Origin: an uncultured Methanolobus sp. | GTDB lineage: Archaea > Halobacteriota > Methanosarcinia > Methanosarcinales > Methanosarcinaceae | DNA: 64,000 nucleotides | Direction: 5' to 3' | Assembly (NCBI RefSeq): GCF_963665675.1 | Contig: NZ_OY762426.1 | Location: 2,976,001 to 3,040,000 of the forward strand | Part shown: positions 46,812 through 56,617 of the stretch, piece by piece | Position numbering within the stretch: the stretch's first letter is position 1 | How the letters are laid out: every line of letters begins with the position of its first letter | Program-made: the position numbers and the translations under genes | The notes under the pieces: model-generated | What the model was told of the DNA's origin: nothing | The model's database searches: none | The model's input: the letters and a program-made list of their open reading frames with translations, nothing else

Positions 46812-47162
46812 TTCAGTAGAATTCCTGTTTTATATGAGTGACACAAACTTTGCTTTTTTTCAGTTCCACAAAAACAACCTGAAATCTGAAAACAAAATAA
46901 CCATCCGCCAAAGGCGGCACATTCCGATGCTTCTGCACAGAAGATTAGTGCAAAAACCATTGCATTTACATAGTGAATTCTGGAAAAGTCCTTAGAAGAA
47001 AATACCTGGTATTTGTAGATTATTTACATTTTTATGGGAAAACGCCGGCTTCGCCGGATCCTTCGGGCTCACTCAAGTTATTCATGACCACGATAAATCA
47101 TGTTGACCTGAAAAACCGACATGCTTACATCTAATTTTTAACGGCAGGATTTCTACAGAGCC
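46812..47162 (+). repeat. MITE-like repeat copy 3
   Basis: The left end is degraded (CAGTAGAATTCCTG); the right end GGCAGGATTTCTACAGAGCC is well kept. The internal CCATCCGCCAAAGGCGG hairpin (near 46901) and AACGCCGGCTTCGCCGG hairpin (near 47040) are nearly identical to copy 2. Length about 350 bp, same orientation as copies 2 and 4, no open frame. Confidence 0.75.
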
Positions 47163-47232
47163 ATGAGTTCACATAATATAAATCAAGTAAAGTTTATCGC
47201 AGAAAAGAAGAAATGAAAGAGAAGAAAACAGA

Positions 47233-47412
47233 TCAGACTTCAAGACAGTCAAGAGGTCTTTTGAAGAATGCTTTGATCATTCCTTCATCGTCGACATTTT
47301 CTGTGAAGCGGATAAGTTCCCAGCCATCAATGCCGAACTTGTTCAGGTCTTCTTTTGTCCTGTCCCACTCGCCGTAGTGGACAGATTTGATATCATATTC
47401 CCATGGTGCCAT
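47233..47412 (-). CDS. Small DUF4177-like protein, 59 residues
   Basis: A short gene starting ATG at 47412 with AGAGG about nine bases upstream. The protein begins MAPWEYDIKSVHYGEWDR and contains LNKFGIDGWELIRFTENV, the GWEL pattern of DUF4177-type small proteins, and ends in FFKRPLDCLEV. Function of the family is unknown. It is monocistronic, directly downstream of MITE copy 3 in reading direction. Confidence 0.7.
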   Translation of the reverse strand: MAPWEYDIKSVHYGEWDRTKEDLNKFGIDGWELIRFTENVDDEGMIKAFFKRPLDCLEV

Positions 47413-47610
47413 ATATTTAACCTCTGTTGAGTAATTTAATTGAGTATATAATATCGTATAATCGCGTCGTATAAATAGCTTGTCAAAAATTTTTCTTGCC
47501 CACTAATCAAGCTGACTTGATATTTTAAAAAAGAATTGCGAAACAAAACAGTAGACTCTAAAATATTATTCTGCTAAAAAAATGTGATGTAAAAAAGATT
47601 GAATTGAGAT

Positions 47611-47874
47611 TTAAAGACCTGACAATTTTTTTGTTTTGTCCACGTCTTTTTTGTCTCTGACACCTTCAAAGAGACGGTCCTTGTCAATCCACATTTCTGA
47701 CGCACTTTGCAGTCCTGCGGATTTGTGAGGCGCAAATTCTATTCTAAAACCAGGCGTTGCAGGAACTTCCGTATCAAAAGGTTTGTAGAATGAATTCTCA
47801 GGTAACAGATTTTCAGATTTATCGTTTTCCATCTTTTCCGTTAATAGTTTTTCATCTTTCTTGTTCTCAGTCAT
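47611..47874 (-). CDS. Small charged hypothetical protein
   Basis: An 87-residue hydrophilic protein rich in Lys, Glu and Asp. The first 25 residues look disordered; a more conserved-looking core is PGFRIEFAPHKSAGLQS. No family, no cysteine, no membrane segment. A role cannot be proposed. Confidence 0.55.
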   Translation of the reverse strand: MTENKKDEKLLTEKMENDKSENLLPENSFYKPFDTEVPATPGFRIEFAPHKSAGLQSASEMWIDKDRLFEGVRDKKDVDKTKKLSGL

Positions 47875-48067
47875 ACTCTAATAAATTAGGCTTATGCTTA
47901 TTAAAGGATTCTGCTGAGGAAAAAGTGAATGATGGAAGTGAATCAATTATATGAACAATTTTCTCATGAACACTTATATTAATGAGTAACACTATCACTT
48001 TTGCAGGGGAAAGATTCAGACTTTTTATGGCCCCCCGGTTTGAATTTTCTATTTCAATGATCTAACC

Positions 48068-49075
48068 ATGACAGGTCGATTACAGATGAATGAGAAAGAC
48101 AGGTTCAACAAGGATATGATAATCGTCCTAATTGGTGCTATTATTGTCTTTTTAGTGGCGTTAATATTCGATGTGTTTGACCTGATACTGGATCTCCTGA
48201 TAACTCATGAAAAATGGCAAATAGATGAGTTTTTCATACTGACCGCATATATCACAATAGCCCTTGCTATATTTTCATACAGAAGATGGAAGGATGCTGA
48301 CAGAGAAATAGAATCCCGGGTTGAGCTTGAAAAAGACCTCCTGCAATCAAAAACAGAAGCTGAAGAAGCAAGAACCACAATGGGTAAATTCCTTGTTGAC
48401 ATGAGTCATGAACTGCGTACACCACTGAATTCAATTATCGGCTTTTCAGATATGCTTCTTGATGGCATTGTTGGCGATTTAAATAAAAAACAAACAGATT
48501 ATGTTGGCAATATATCTAAAAGCGGCACACACCTTTTACACCTGATAAATCAGCTTCTTGATCTGGCAAAAATAGAATCGGGAAAATTGGAAATAAATGG
48601 TGAAGAGTTTGAACTCCAGGATCTTGTGGATGAAGTTAGTTCTATAATTGATGCACTTGCTAAGAAGAAGAATATTGAAATCTCTTACAAAATATACCCC
48701 GGGATTGGTCTTATCAATGCTGACAGGCTGAAACTGAAGCAGATACTTTTCAATCTCGCAAGCAATTCTATCAAGTTCACTCCGGAAAAAGGATCAGTGA
48801 CAATTACGGCTGAAAAAGTACGTGAAAACACAATGCTGTTAAAAGTATCGGACACAGGTCCGGGAATGAGTCCTTATGATATGGAAAAGATATTCCGTCC
48901 ATTCGAGCAACTTGGTAATATGGAAGAAACAGGATACAAGGGAACAGGCCTTGGTTTAAGTATTGTTCAGGCTCTGGTATCCCTGCATAATGGAAAGGTA
49001 TGGGTTGAGAGCGAATTAGAAAAAGGGTCCGTATTTTTTGTAGAACTTCCTATTTCTCTTAATGCAGTACATTGA
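48068..49075 (+). CDS. Membrane histidine kinase
   Basis: A 335-residue sensor kinase. Two membrane segments (about residues 17-40 and 55-72) with a very short loop between them are followed by a coiled coil, the HisKA dimerisation domain with the phospho-acceptor His in MSHELRTPLNSIIGF (about 117), and the HATPase domain: N box NLASNSIKFTP, G1 VSDTGPGMS, F box IFRPFEQL and G2 GTGLGLSI. With almost no outside domain it may sense membrane state or an internal signal. An alternative start is the ATG at 48086. No response regulator gene is adjacent. Confidence 0.9.
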   Translation: MTGRLQMNEKDRFNKDMIIVLIGAIIVFLVALIFDVFDLILDLLITHEKWQIDEFFILTAYITIALAIFSYRRWKDADREIESRVELEKDLLQSKTEAEEARTTMGKFLVDMSHELRTPLNSIIGFSDMLLDGIVGDLNKKQTDYVGNISKSGTHLLHLINQLLDLAKIESGKLEINGEEFELQDLVDEVSSIIDALAKKKNIEISYKIYPGIGLINADRLKLKQILFNLASNSIKFTPEKGSVTITAEKVRENTMLLKVSDTGPGMSPYDMEKIFRPFEQLGNMEETGYKGTGLGLSIVQALVSLHNGKVWVESELEKGSVFFVELPISLNAVH

Positions 49076-49131
49076 CACAGGAAATAAATTCATTCCGTAC
49101 ATGCTTTTTGAAAGTATAATACACAAGAATC

Positions 49132-49719
49132 TCACACAAAAGTCAGAGCTATAAATGCAAGCTCTGCAACAGATGCAGAAAAGATAGGAATTGCCAGGTT
49201 GTCATCTATTTTCACAAATGTGGTTTCTACATAAGTTGCAACCAATGCCATTATAAGTGAAATGAAAGGATTTTTAATTAACAGAACAGCTATAACAATG
49301 TCTACTAAGAATTCTGCAATACAGCCTTCAATGCTTTTTCCATTATCAATCCTTATTTTACCAAATCTTTTTCCAATCAGTGCGGCACTCATGTCCCCGA
49401 ACGTTGTCATGAGGATTGCAGCAAAGGCCACATTTTTGCTGAAGACGGATACAACTATCAGCGCTCCAATTGTAAAATAGACATATGATCCAACGGCAGC
49501 TTTTTCTTTCTGGCGTAAAACAACGTGCAAAACAGGAAGTTTAAATCCCCTGTCAAGTCTTAAGTGTTCAATACCCAGCACCAGCACCAGATACGTCATC
49601 AGAAGTATCTGACATGCCTGTTTTCCCATGAATGCATAAACGAGAACAATGAGTATAGAAGTAAAATGAACTCCTTTCCTCAGAAGTTCATTGGTAAAAG
49701 AAATGCTGGTCATTGCCAC
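49132..49719 (-). CDS. CTP-dependent lipid kinase-like / phosphatidate cytidylyltransferase-superfamily membrane protein
   Basis: A 195-residue protein with about six membrane segments that resembles the dolichol kinase/DGK1 type of the CTP-transferase superfamily. Markers are LLRKGVHFTSI near residue 13, TTFGDMSAALIGKRFGKI near 105 and a following charged NGKSIEGCIAEF segment. Members phosphorylate isoprenoid or diacylglycerol-type lipids with CTP. In archaea a polyprenol or archaetidic-acid lipid is a likely substrate; not shown. It converges with the histidine kinase gene. Confidence 0.8.
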   Translation of the reverse strand: MAMTSISFTNELLRKGVHFTSILIVLVYAFMGKQACQILLMTYLVLVLGIEHLRLDRGFKLPVLHVVLRQKEKAAVGSYVYFTIGALIVVSVFSKNVAFAAILMTTFGDMSAALIGKRFGKIRIDNGKSIEGCIAEFLVDIVIAVLLIKNPFISLIMALVATYVETTFVKIDDNLAIPIFSASVAELAFIALTFV

Positions 49720-50038
49720 TAATTTGGTCTGTTAATATATAAAATAGTTCATCAAGTTAAAAATGTCAATTCATGCAACTATTGTACTATTCGTATTATT
49801 TTACTAAGGTTATTTTAAATACAACTATAACCAATTTTATATATACAATATATCTGTGGGAAACGGGTCTACATATCTTACATTAGTTGTCGGGAGTAAT
49901 GGTATGGGTTTAAAGGTTATCAGTATTTATTGTATAGAACATTTTCACCTGTATCCTTAACCGGAAATCATGTTTAGGGATTTTGTTTTAATCCATTTGT
50001 TATGATTCTGTTTTCTGCATATCCCAGGAGTGGTAAAT

Positions 50039-52336
50039 ATGGCAAGGTACAAAAGAACAAAGGGTGTAAAAATAGCAGCAACCGCTGAAGGTGTTAAAGA
50101 TTCTCCAGTTCCGTTAAAGGCTGTGGTCTTTTCAGATGATGGAAATGAAATAAGGATACTGGCAGAAAAGAAGTTAAAAACCGATAAGGTTGACATTTCG
50201 GTTAATATGGATGCTTCAAAGATGCCGGAGAACTCTAAAATAGCCATTGTTCCCGACGAGTTGAAGCAGGGAACCCAGATACGCAGGCTGGCAGCATCTG
50301 AAAATGCATCAGTTGCCAGTATAAGTAAAGAAACAGTTCTCTCCCGCGATGGTGTCCTGAAGGACGAGGATCTTGCCTTAAAACCGGTGGAGAGTGTTCT
50401 TGGCCTGTGGCAGCTTAAGCACAAGGTATGTGGCCGTGTTTTTAAGACAGACCCCACAACAGGCGAGCAGTGTCCTGTACCTGGTGCAACAGTTCATGTA
50501 TATGATGTTGACCTGAACTTTTTCTGGTGGTATCCTAACCCCGGTCATCCATGGGGATGGGTCTACCCGTTCTTCCCTCATCGCAGAGAAGAGATAGCAA
50601 CAGCAAAAACCGACGAATGTGGTTATTTCTGCGTGAATGTCCCGTATTTTGATATCGATGCGGTTCTCAGGTGGAGGCTGCGTTATCGTTGCCTGTGGGA
50701 TATTCTCAGGAGGCCTTCGGTAATTGAAGCAATTGACCTTGGAGTCAAGCCGGATATACGTTACTATCCTGAACTGGAGAAGCTTCCTGAAATGCGTGTC
50801 AAACCCAGACCTGAACCATGGCCTCCTGATGGACCTGTTATAAAAGAAACAGAATACAGAAACCTCAAAGCTAAAGATGAGAATGCTATTGGAACGATTT
50901 CAGCAGAAATAAAGAAGGAACTCAGCTCAGGTGTAAGCAATCTTAAAAACAGAAGAAGTGATCTGTTCACAAAATCCAGGTTTGCGGCAGTAAGAGAAAA
51001 TCTCTTCAGCAAGAATTCGCTTTTTGAGCCTGTAAGCAAAGATACTTCTTCAGTCCTTGAAAAACCGGCTTTTCCAAGATCGATAACTCCTCCGTCACTT
51101 CCTGATGATGAACTGCTAATGGAAATGCTTGGTAAAAACAAAAAAGATGTTGCAGAAACCCTGGCTAAGATCAGGGTATCTAAACCAACAGTAAGGCTGC
51201 TGCGCTGCTGGCCTGAGATTGTACCGGAATGGAATCTTTTCCTTGATGTGCCGGACATAGTATTCAAGGTCGAGCAGGATATTGACGACGATGGTGTCCT
51301 GGAAACGATCTATGATGAAGGTTATTTCGATGTGAACTGGAATCTGGGTGAATCCACAACTGATGTGCAGATAGAAGCATGGCCTAACGCCATATGTGTT
51401 CCTTGCGGCCAGTCATATGAACCATGCACAAAGGCAGGTATCGTAGGTTTCAATGATATTGCCATCGATCCGATGTACTTTGACGCCGAAGGTTATGTCA
51501 AAGGTGTTAACAGGCCAAAGCAGTTCGTTGCATTCCCTCTGCCTCATATTGTCCGACCTGATGCTGAGACGCCTCTTTGTAAAACCATTCGTATCGTAGG
51601 TTGTCCCGAGTACGGAACAGCCGTATACTATAAGGTTTTCTACACGTACGAAGGAGGTACTGAGACACACTTCAATGAATCCTGGCATGTTTATAATATA
51701 AGTGCAGGCACTTCGCATCATGTAAAACCCGATTCCAACGGGTTCTATGAAGTTCTTACTCCGCCGAATGATTACTTCCCATATCACACACTGATAAACT
51801 GGAGAACTCATCGTTATCCTGATGGAAAGTATGAACTCAGGCTCAAACTTTATGATGCTTCCCACAACCCAATAGCAGTGGCCCTTGATCCTGTCAAGGT
51901 GGTTATAGATAATAGTAAACCTTCGCCGGTTGATTTCCTGAAACTGGAATACAGGGAGGACGGAGGTGCATGGACAGAGGCTCCTCTGCATTGTCCTATC
52001 ATAAGGAGAAATCCGGATGCTGATATAGAACTGAAAGTCCAGTATAATGTAGCTGCAAGCCATCTGAGGGATATAGCTATCAGCTTTACAGGTTGTTCAG
52101 GCTCCGTAGGAAGTGACAGTTACTGGCATCAGGCAGTGGATGACAATAACCAGATACTTGAATGGACTGTGACTGTGCCTTCAACAGTTGATGAAGGTGG
52201 CTACCGTTTCTACCTTGAAGGACGCAGCCGGGCTTTTAATGCAACAGGAGGACTTGCAAGCAACTGGGAATTCGATACACTCAGCATATGGAGGGGCAAT
52301 TCCCTGCATGTAGTGATACTTGACAAAGGAGAATGA
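50039..52336 (+). CDS. Large conserved protein of unknown function with carboxypeptidase-regulatory-like domain
   Basis: A 765-residue protein; I take ATG at 50039 (MARYKRTKG) with GGAG about ten bases upstream. Residues about 130-240 contain a carboxypeptidase-regulatory/transthyretin-like module: VCGRVFKTDPTTGEQCPVPG, then TDECGYFCVNVPYFDIDAV. An unusual tryptophan/proline-rich loop FFWWYPNPGHPWGWVYPF sits inside it. After a charged linker, the C-terminal half (about 380-765) has several Ig-like beta domains. No signal peptide or membrane anchor is visible. I recognise no name for it. The gene has a long leader and stands alone. Confidence 0.7.
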   Translation: MARYKRTKGVKIAATAEGVKDSPVPLKAVVFSDDGNEIRILAEKKLKTDKVDISVNMDASKMPENSKIAIVPDELKQGTQIRRLAASENASVASISKETVLSRDGVLKDEDLALKPVESVLGLWQLKHKVCGRVFKTDPTTGEQCPVPGATVHVYDVDLNFFWWYPNPGHPWGWVYPFFPHRREEIATAKTDECGYFCVNVPYFDIDAVLRWRLRYRCLWDILRRPSVIEAIDLGVKPDIRYYPELEKLPEMRVKPRPEPWPPDGPVIKETEYRNLKAKDENAIGTISAEIKKELSSGVSNLKNRRSDLFTKSRFAAVRENLFSKNSLFEPVSKDTSSVLEKPAFPRSITPPSLPDDELLMEMLGKNKKDVAETLAKIRVSKPTVRLLRCWPEIVPEWNLFLDVPDIVFKVEQDIDDDGVLETIYDEGYFDVNWNLGESTTDVQIEAWPNAICVPCGQSYEPCTKAGIVGFNDIAIDPMYFDAEGYVKGVNRPKQFVAFPLPHIVRPDAETPLCKTIRIVGCPEYGTAVYYKVFYTYEGGTETHFNESWHVYNISAGTSHHVKPDSNGFYEVLTPPNDYFPYHTLINWRTHRYPDGKYELRLKLYDASHNPIAVALDPVKVVIDNSKPSPVDFLKLEYREDGGAWTEAPLHCPIIRRNPDADIELKVQYNVAASHLRDIAISFTGCSGSVGSDSYWHQAVDDNNQILEWTVTVPSTVDEGGYRFYLEGRSRAFNATGGLASNWEFDTLSIWRGNSLHVVILDKGE

Positions 52337-52543
52337 AATCCACATTTCATTTTCTCAAATAAATCAGTTATCTGCAAGTGGATTATATGGAGGAATATGA
52401 GTTAAGAAGAATGTTATTTTCCAGAACATGGCATTCTTCTGATCTTTTTTTGGTAAAAACGTTTTCACCTGATACCGTCATAAACGGAATTGTATTCTAC
52501 TGATGAAAACCTTTAAAATGTATCAGGACTTGAAGCCCATTTC

Positions 52544-53725
52544 ATGGTTACTATATTTGCTGACAGGATGGAGAACACCAGAAAGTCCTTCATCAGGGAG
52601 ATTTTAAAAGTCACTCAGCAGCCGGAGATCATATCATTTGCCGGCGGACTGCCAAATTCTGCACTTTTCCCTGCAGAGGAACTTGCAGCAGCGGCTGCAA
52701 AGGTAATGTCAGAGGACGCTGCGAATGTCCTGCAATATAGTACAACAGAAGGTTACCTGCCTTTACGTGAGTTTATTGCGCGAAGGTATCTGGAAAAGAA
52801 CGGGCTTGAGATTTCTCCCTCGGAAATCCTTATAACAAACGGCTCACAGCAGAGTCTGGATCTCATAGCTAAAGTCTTCCTGAACAAAGGTGACAATGTT
52901 GTCATTGAAATCCCGGGATATCTAGGTGCGATACAGTCATTCTCGATATTTGAACCTGAATTTCTGGAAGTTCCTCTTCTTGATGATGGCATAGATATTG
53001 ACATTCTTGACAAGACCCTGAGTGAAAGTGATGCAAAGCTTTTCTACACGGTTCCAACATTCCAGAATCCTTCTGGCATTACATACTCACAAGAGAAAAG
53101 GGTGGGAGCTGCCAGAATCCTTGAGAAACACAGAGTTGTTTGCGTCGAAGACAACGCCTACGGTGAATTAAGATTTGCCGGCGAGGATGTACCTACTATC
53201 AGGAATTATCTGGAAAATACAATTCTTATGGGTTCCTTCTCAAAGATCATTGCTCCGGGACTGCGTCTTGGATGGATATGTGCAAATAGCCCCATAATGG
53301 AAAAACTCCTTATTGCAAAGCAGGCAGCTGATCTGCATTCCAATTACCTGTCCCAGAGAATAATCTGTCAGTACCTTATGGATAATGATATCGATGAACA
53401 CATTCTGAAAATAAAAGATGCATATGGTTCAAGACGTGACTATATGGTTGACATGATGGCCAGATATTTCCCGGAAGGTATTAGTTATACCAAACCAGAG
53501 GGCGGTATGTTCGTCTGGGTAACATTGCCGGAAGGGGTATCTTCGATGGACCTTTTTGATCTTGCAATCAAAGAGAATGTTGCCTTTGTACCAGGTAGTC
53601 CGTTCTACACCACCGAAGGAGCCGGTGATAACACTCTCAGGCTTAATTTCTCCAATTCCGATCCTGATGAGATAGAAGAAGGAATCCGAAGACTTGCCGT
53701 TTGCATGAAGAAACTTACCAGTTAA
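52544..53725 (+). CDS. PLP-dependent aminotransferase, class I/II (LysN/2-aminoadipate-like)
   Basis: A 393-residue fold-type I aminotransferase. The N-terminal ISFAGGLPNSALFP is typical of the AadAT/LysN/MocR-related group. The PLP lysine is in MGSFSKIIAPGLRLGW (about residue 232) and the phosphate and ring contacts are in CVEDNAYGEL (about 200) and NGSQQSLD (about 100). Likely amino donors are glutamate or branched/aromatic amino acids; the exact substrate cannot be read from sequence. It is monocistronic. Confidence 0.87.
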   Translation: MVTIFADRMENTRKSFIREILKVTQQPEIISFAGGLPNSALFPAEELAAAAAKVMSEDAANVLQYSTTEGYLPLREFIARRYLEKNGLEISPSEILITNGSQQSLDLIAKVFLNKGDNVVIEIPGYLGAIQSFSIFEPEFLEVPLLDDGIDIDILDKTLSESDAKLFYTVPTFQNPSGITYSQEKRVGAARILEKHRVVCVEDNAYGELRFAGEDVPTIRNYLENTILMGSFSKIIAPGLRLGWICANSPIMEKLLIAKQAADLHSNYLSQRIICQYLMDNDIDEHILKIKDAYGSRRDYMVDMMARYFPEGISYTKPEGGMFVWVTLPEGVSSMDLFDLAIKENVAFVPGSPFYTTEGAGDNTLRLNFSNSDPDEIEEGIRRLAVCMKKLTS

Positions 53726-53773
53726 AAATGGACAAAAAAGAATCAATGTCAGCTAAAAAAAGAAAAAGAGCTT

Positions 53774-53947
53774 TCACTCAAGGGTGATAGCTTCTACCGG
53801 ACAGACGTCAACACAGTCACCACAATCGACACATTCGTTCGCGTCGACAGTTGCAACATCATTGTTCATTGAAATGGCTTCTACCGGGCAGGTATCTACA
53901 CACTGCTCGCATCCTGTACATGTATTTTTATCAACAACAGCTGGCAT
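53774..53947 (-). CDS. 2[4Fe-4S] ferredoxin
   Basis: A 57-residue clostridial-type ferredoxin starting ATG at 53947, preceded by GGAG. Two complete cluster motifs are present: CTGCEQCVDTCP and CVDCGDCVDVCP. It should carry electrons at low potential in the cytoplasm, as in methanogen energy metabolism. Pseudo-twofold repeats (PVEAI after each cluster) are clear. It converges with the aminotransferase gene. Confidence 0.93.
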   Translation of the reverse strand: MPAVVDKNTCTGCEQCVDTCPVEAISMNNDVATVDANECVDCGDCVDVCPVEAITLE

Positions 53948-54015
53948 TTTCTTTCACTCCAGTAGTATCTCGTTCATGATACTACAGTTCAAATCAGAGA
54001 TTATGAAATAAATAT

Positions 54016-54817
54016 CTATCGAGGGTTGCTTGTATTGGCAATTAACAATATTATAGCAAAAATGCTGCCTTTTCCTTCTTCACTTTTTACGGATACAGTT
54101 CCGTTGTGCATTTCCACCAGTTTTCTTACAAGTGAGAGACCAAGGCCGGTTCCGTCATACTGGCGACAAAGGCTCGAATCAAGCTGCCTGAATGGTTCGA
54201 AGAGTGGTTCATGGTTCTTTTCAGATATACCAATGCCAGTGTCCTCAACCTGAATGTGTAATAGGTCGTTTTTAATGTAAAAACCATATTAAAACTATAA
54301 ATACTATCTCTCAGAATGTTATTATGGGGGATATGAATGGAATTCAGAGAACTCTCTGATGATCAATGGAAATTTATTAAGCCACATTTACCTCCACAAC
54401 CAATAACCGGAAGAAAGAGGGCTGATGGCCGTAAGGTCATCAATGGTATTTTCTTTGTTCTGATAACTGGTTGCAGATGAGGAGATATGCCAGTTATTTA
54501 TGGTTCCCAGGCAACTGCCTGGAGAAGGCTTAAAAGATGGTCAGAGGGAGGTATATGAAATGGGACACCGGTACATTTCTCAATTTGATGTAATATTCAG
54601 GGTTTGAGTAGATCAGGGTTGCTTTTTTAGCTTTTTTAAAATCGAGGTACTCGTCCTTGATCCATACTGAAACTAAATTTACTTTTTTTCGGGACATAAG
54701 TTTCTTCAGGAAAACATCACAATTTTCAGTTATATCCAGTGAGTTACCTACTGAAAGTGAGAGTTCATACAGAAGTGATATATGATTAAATATTTCTGCA
54801 TAATTTTTCTCGTCCAT
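54016..54817 (-). pseudogene. Histidine kinase remnant, interrupted by an IS5 fragment
   Basis: The N-terminal piece (54817 down to about 54559, MDEKNYAEIFNHISLLYELS) looks like the start of a GAF-type sensor kinase. The C-terminal piece (about 54290 to 54016) carries the ATPase end of a kinase: HIQVEDTGIGIS, then LFEPFRQLD and GTGLGLSLVRKLVEMH. The phospho-acceptor region between them is gone and IS5-like sequence takes its place. So one kinase gene lost its centre through an insertion and deletion. Its start overlaps the end of the decayed FIST gene upstream, which points to a former sensor pair. Confidence 0.8.
54290..54558 (+). mobile_element. IS5-family transposase fragment
   Basis: From ATG 54337 the frame reads MEFRELSDDQWKFIKPHLPP and later ADGRKVINGIFFVLITGCR, the N-terminal DUF4096-type domain of IS5 transposases. 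A TGA replaces an expected Trp before GDMPV. After WRRLKRWSEGG the sequence stops, so only about the first quarter of the transposase remains. It sits inside the broken histidine kinase. Confidence 0.82.
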
Positions 54818-54829
54818 GAAGAAGCTCTT

Positions 54830-55547
54830 TCTTTTTTCCTTTCTGAATACTGAGTACCGCATTTTCCGGGATACCACCTGCGCAGACCAGTTCCCCATTT
54901 CCGTTGATCCTGAATACTTCTCTTATCAAGTCTTCATGATCTTACACGTATATTCCAAAAGGATGGTGACTTAGCACATTGTAACCATTATCCTGGCTGA
55001 GATCTATATTATAATTCACCCAAAGCACTTCCCTGAACACCTCTAAAGCGTTTCTCCAGTTAAGCTCTTTTATGATGTTGTCCTCGCTTTTTGTAACAAC
55101 CAGCGGCCCTATATCCCTTTTTCATCCATGGAGGACTCCAAGCCCACATGCGGCATCAAGGAATGCGAGTATAGCGGCATCCTCAAAAAATCCTTCCGGG
55201 GAAATTGTACAGGGAAGTAAGAGGCGGGGAAATATCCGCTGCATTCCATCGACAATTATAAAAGCAGTTATCTTTCTTTTGAACGTTGAGCGGATTGTCG
55301 TTGTGTTTTGCTCCTGAATTTCCCGTGCTTCTTTAATCTCTTTAATGAGTATTGGTTTTTGCACTGCTGGCAGTTTCGTCTTTTTTAATACCAACGTATT
55401 CGAGAGCATTAACGATGCTATCGATTTCAGATGATGGAATATACATAAACATCTTAAAGATTTCAAACGAAGGATATGTTTATGATTCTGATTTTGTGTT
55501 GAGATCTGTCCACTGTTTAGTGGTGTAATTATGCACAATAAGCTCAA
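54830..55547 (-). pseudogene. Decayed FIST-domain sensor protein
   Basis: Fragments in different frames read VDGMQRIFPRLLLPCTISPE, then GPLVVTKSEDNIIKELNW, then REVFRINGNGELVCAGGIPE, which resemble FIST_N and FIST_C sensory domains. Frames are broken by at least two stops or shifts (near 54940 and 55125), so no full protein can be made. FIST proteins sense small ligands such as amino acids and are often paired with kinases; the broken kinase directly downstream fits that pairing. Boundaries are approximate. Confidence 0.6.
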
Positions 55548-55729
55548 ATGTGTAACATTTACTCGTTAGTATTGTATAATATTTATATATAATCTTGCCA
55601 TGCACATGTAGTATGAAAATTAGTTTTGGGTATTGTTTTTATGGGATGCAACTTAATAGTCCTGTCCAGGATAGCTAACCTTTCAGAAGGATTAAATATA
55701 CTTTATATTGTACCTACTAAACGAACAAA

Positions 55730-56617
55730 ATGCCCGAAAAAAAGCACACTCCTACGGACATCAAACTGGTCATAGCACTTGTTCTGCTTACGGACATCTT
55801 TGTGCTCATCCCTTTCCTGAACGATAGTCCTATACGTACGGTACTTGGTTTACCAATGGTTTTATTCTTGCCCGGTTATGCTTTGATAGCTGCCCTCTTT
55901 CCGGGAAAAGATGATCTGGATGGTATAGAACGTATTGCTTTGAGTTTTGGTCTTAGTATAGCAGTTGTTCCTCTCATCGGATTGATCCTGAATTATACTC
56001 CTTGGGGGATACGTCTTGTACCGATACTGGTCTTTCTTACGAACTTTACAATCCTCATGTCTATTGTGGCAATCTACAGGCGTGAGGCACTTGGGAACAA
56101 TGCATTTTCTGTTCCTTTCAGAGAAATGTATGAGTCTGTTATTGCTGAGATTAATGAAAAACCGGAATCACAACTTGACCAAATTCTTACAATCGTTCTG
56201 ATGATTTCCATACTTTTATCCGCCATAACTCTTGCGTATGTTGTTATCACTCCAAAGCAGGGTGAGAAGTTCACGGAGTTTTATATACTGGGACCGGAAA
56301 GGATGGCGGATAATTACAAAACCCATCTTGAACTTGGCGAGAGCGTGTATGTGATTGCAGGAATCGTAAACCATGAGTATTCGGTAGTTAACTATTCTAT
56401 TGTGATAAGATTGAATAACGAGACAATTGAGACACCCCCAAGCCTGAATCATATTGCACTTGCTCATAATGTTACGTGGGAAAAGCCGGTTTCGTTTATA
56501 CCGGGTGTCCCTGGGGAGGATATGAAGCTGGAGTATTTACTTTACAGGGAAGACAACATGACAGAGCCTTACAGGGATCTGCATCTCTGGATCAATGTAA
56601 CGGAGGCGGCCGAATGA
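55730..56617 (+). CDS. DUF1616 membrane protein
   Basis: A 295-residue protein of the DUF1616 type: four membrane segments in the first 190 residues (about 14-30, 40-58, 68-90 and 98-115, with a fifth near 165-185) and an outside beta domain at the C-terminus with NHEYSVVNYSIVIRLNN. The motif VLGLPMVLFLPGYALIAALFP near residue 38 is characteristic. Function is unknown, though such proteins often occur with surface-protein or glycosylation genes. The next gene starts within its stop codon (ATGA). Confidence 0.85.
   Translation: MPEKKHTPTDIKLVIALVLLTDIFVLIPFLNDSPIRTVLGLPMVLFLPGYALIAALFPGKDDLDGIERIALSFGLSIAVVPLIGLILNYTPWGIRLVPILVFLTNFTILMSIVAIYRREALGNNAFSVPFREMYESVIAEINEKPESQLDQILTIVLMISILLSAITLAYVVITPKQGEKFTEFYILGPERMADNYKTHLELGESVYVIAGIVNHEYSVVNYSIVIRLNNETIETPPSLNHIALAHNVTWEKPVSFIPGVPGEDMKLEYLLYREDNMTEPYRDLHLWINVTEAAE

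Noticed and set aside
49855..50038. Leader upstream of the 765-residue protein as a riboswitch
   Set aside because: I find no match to a known riboswitch core and no convincing long helix.
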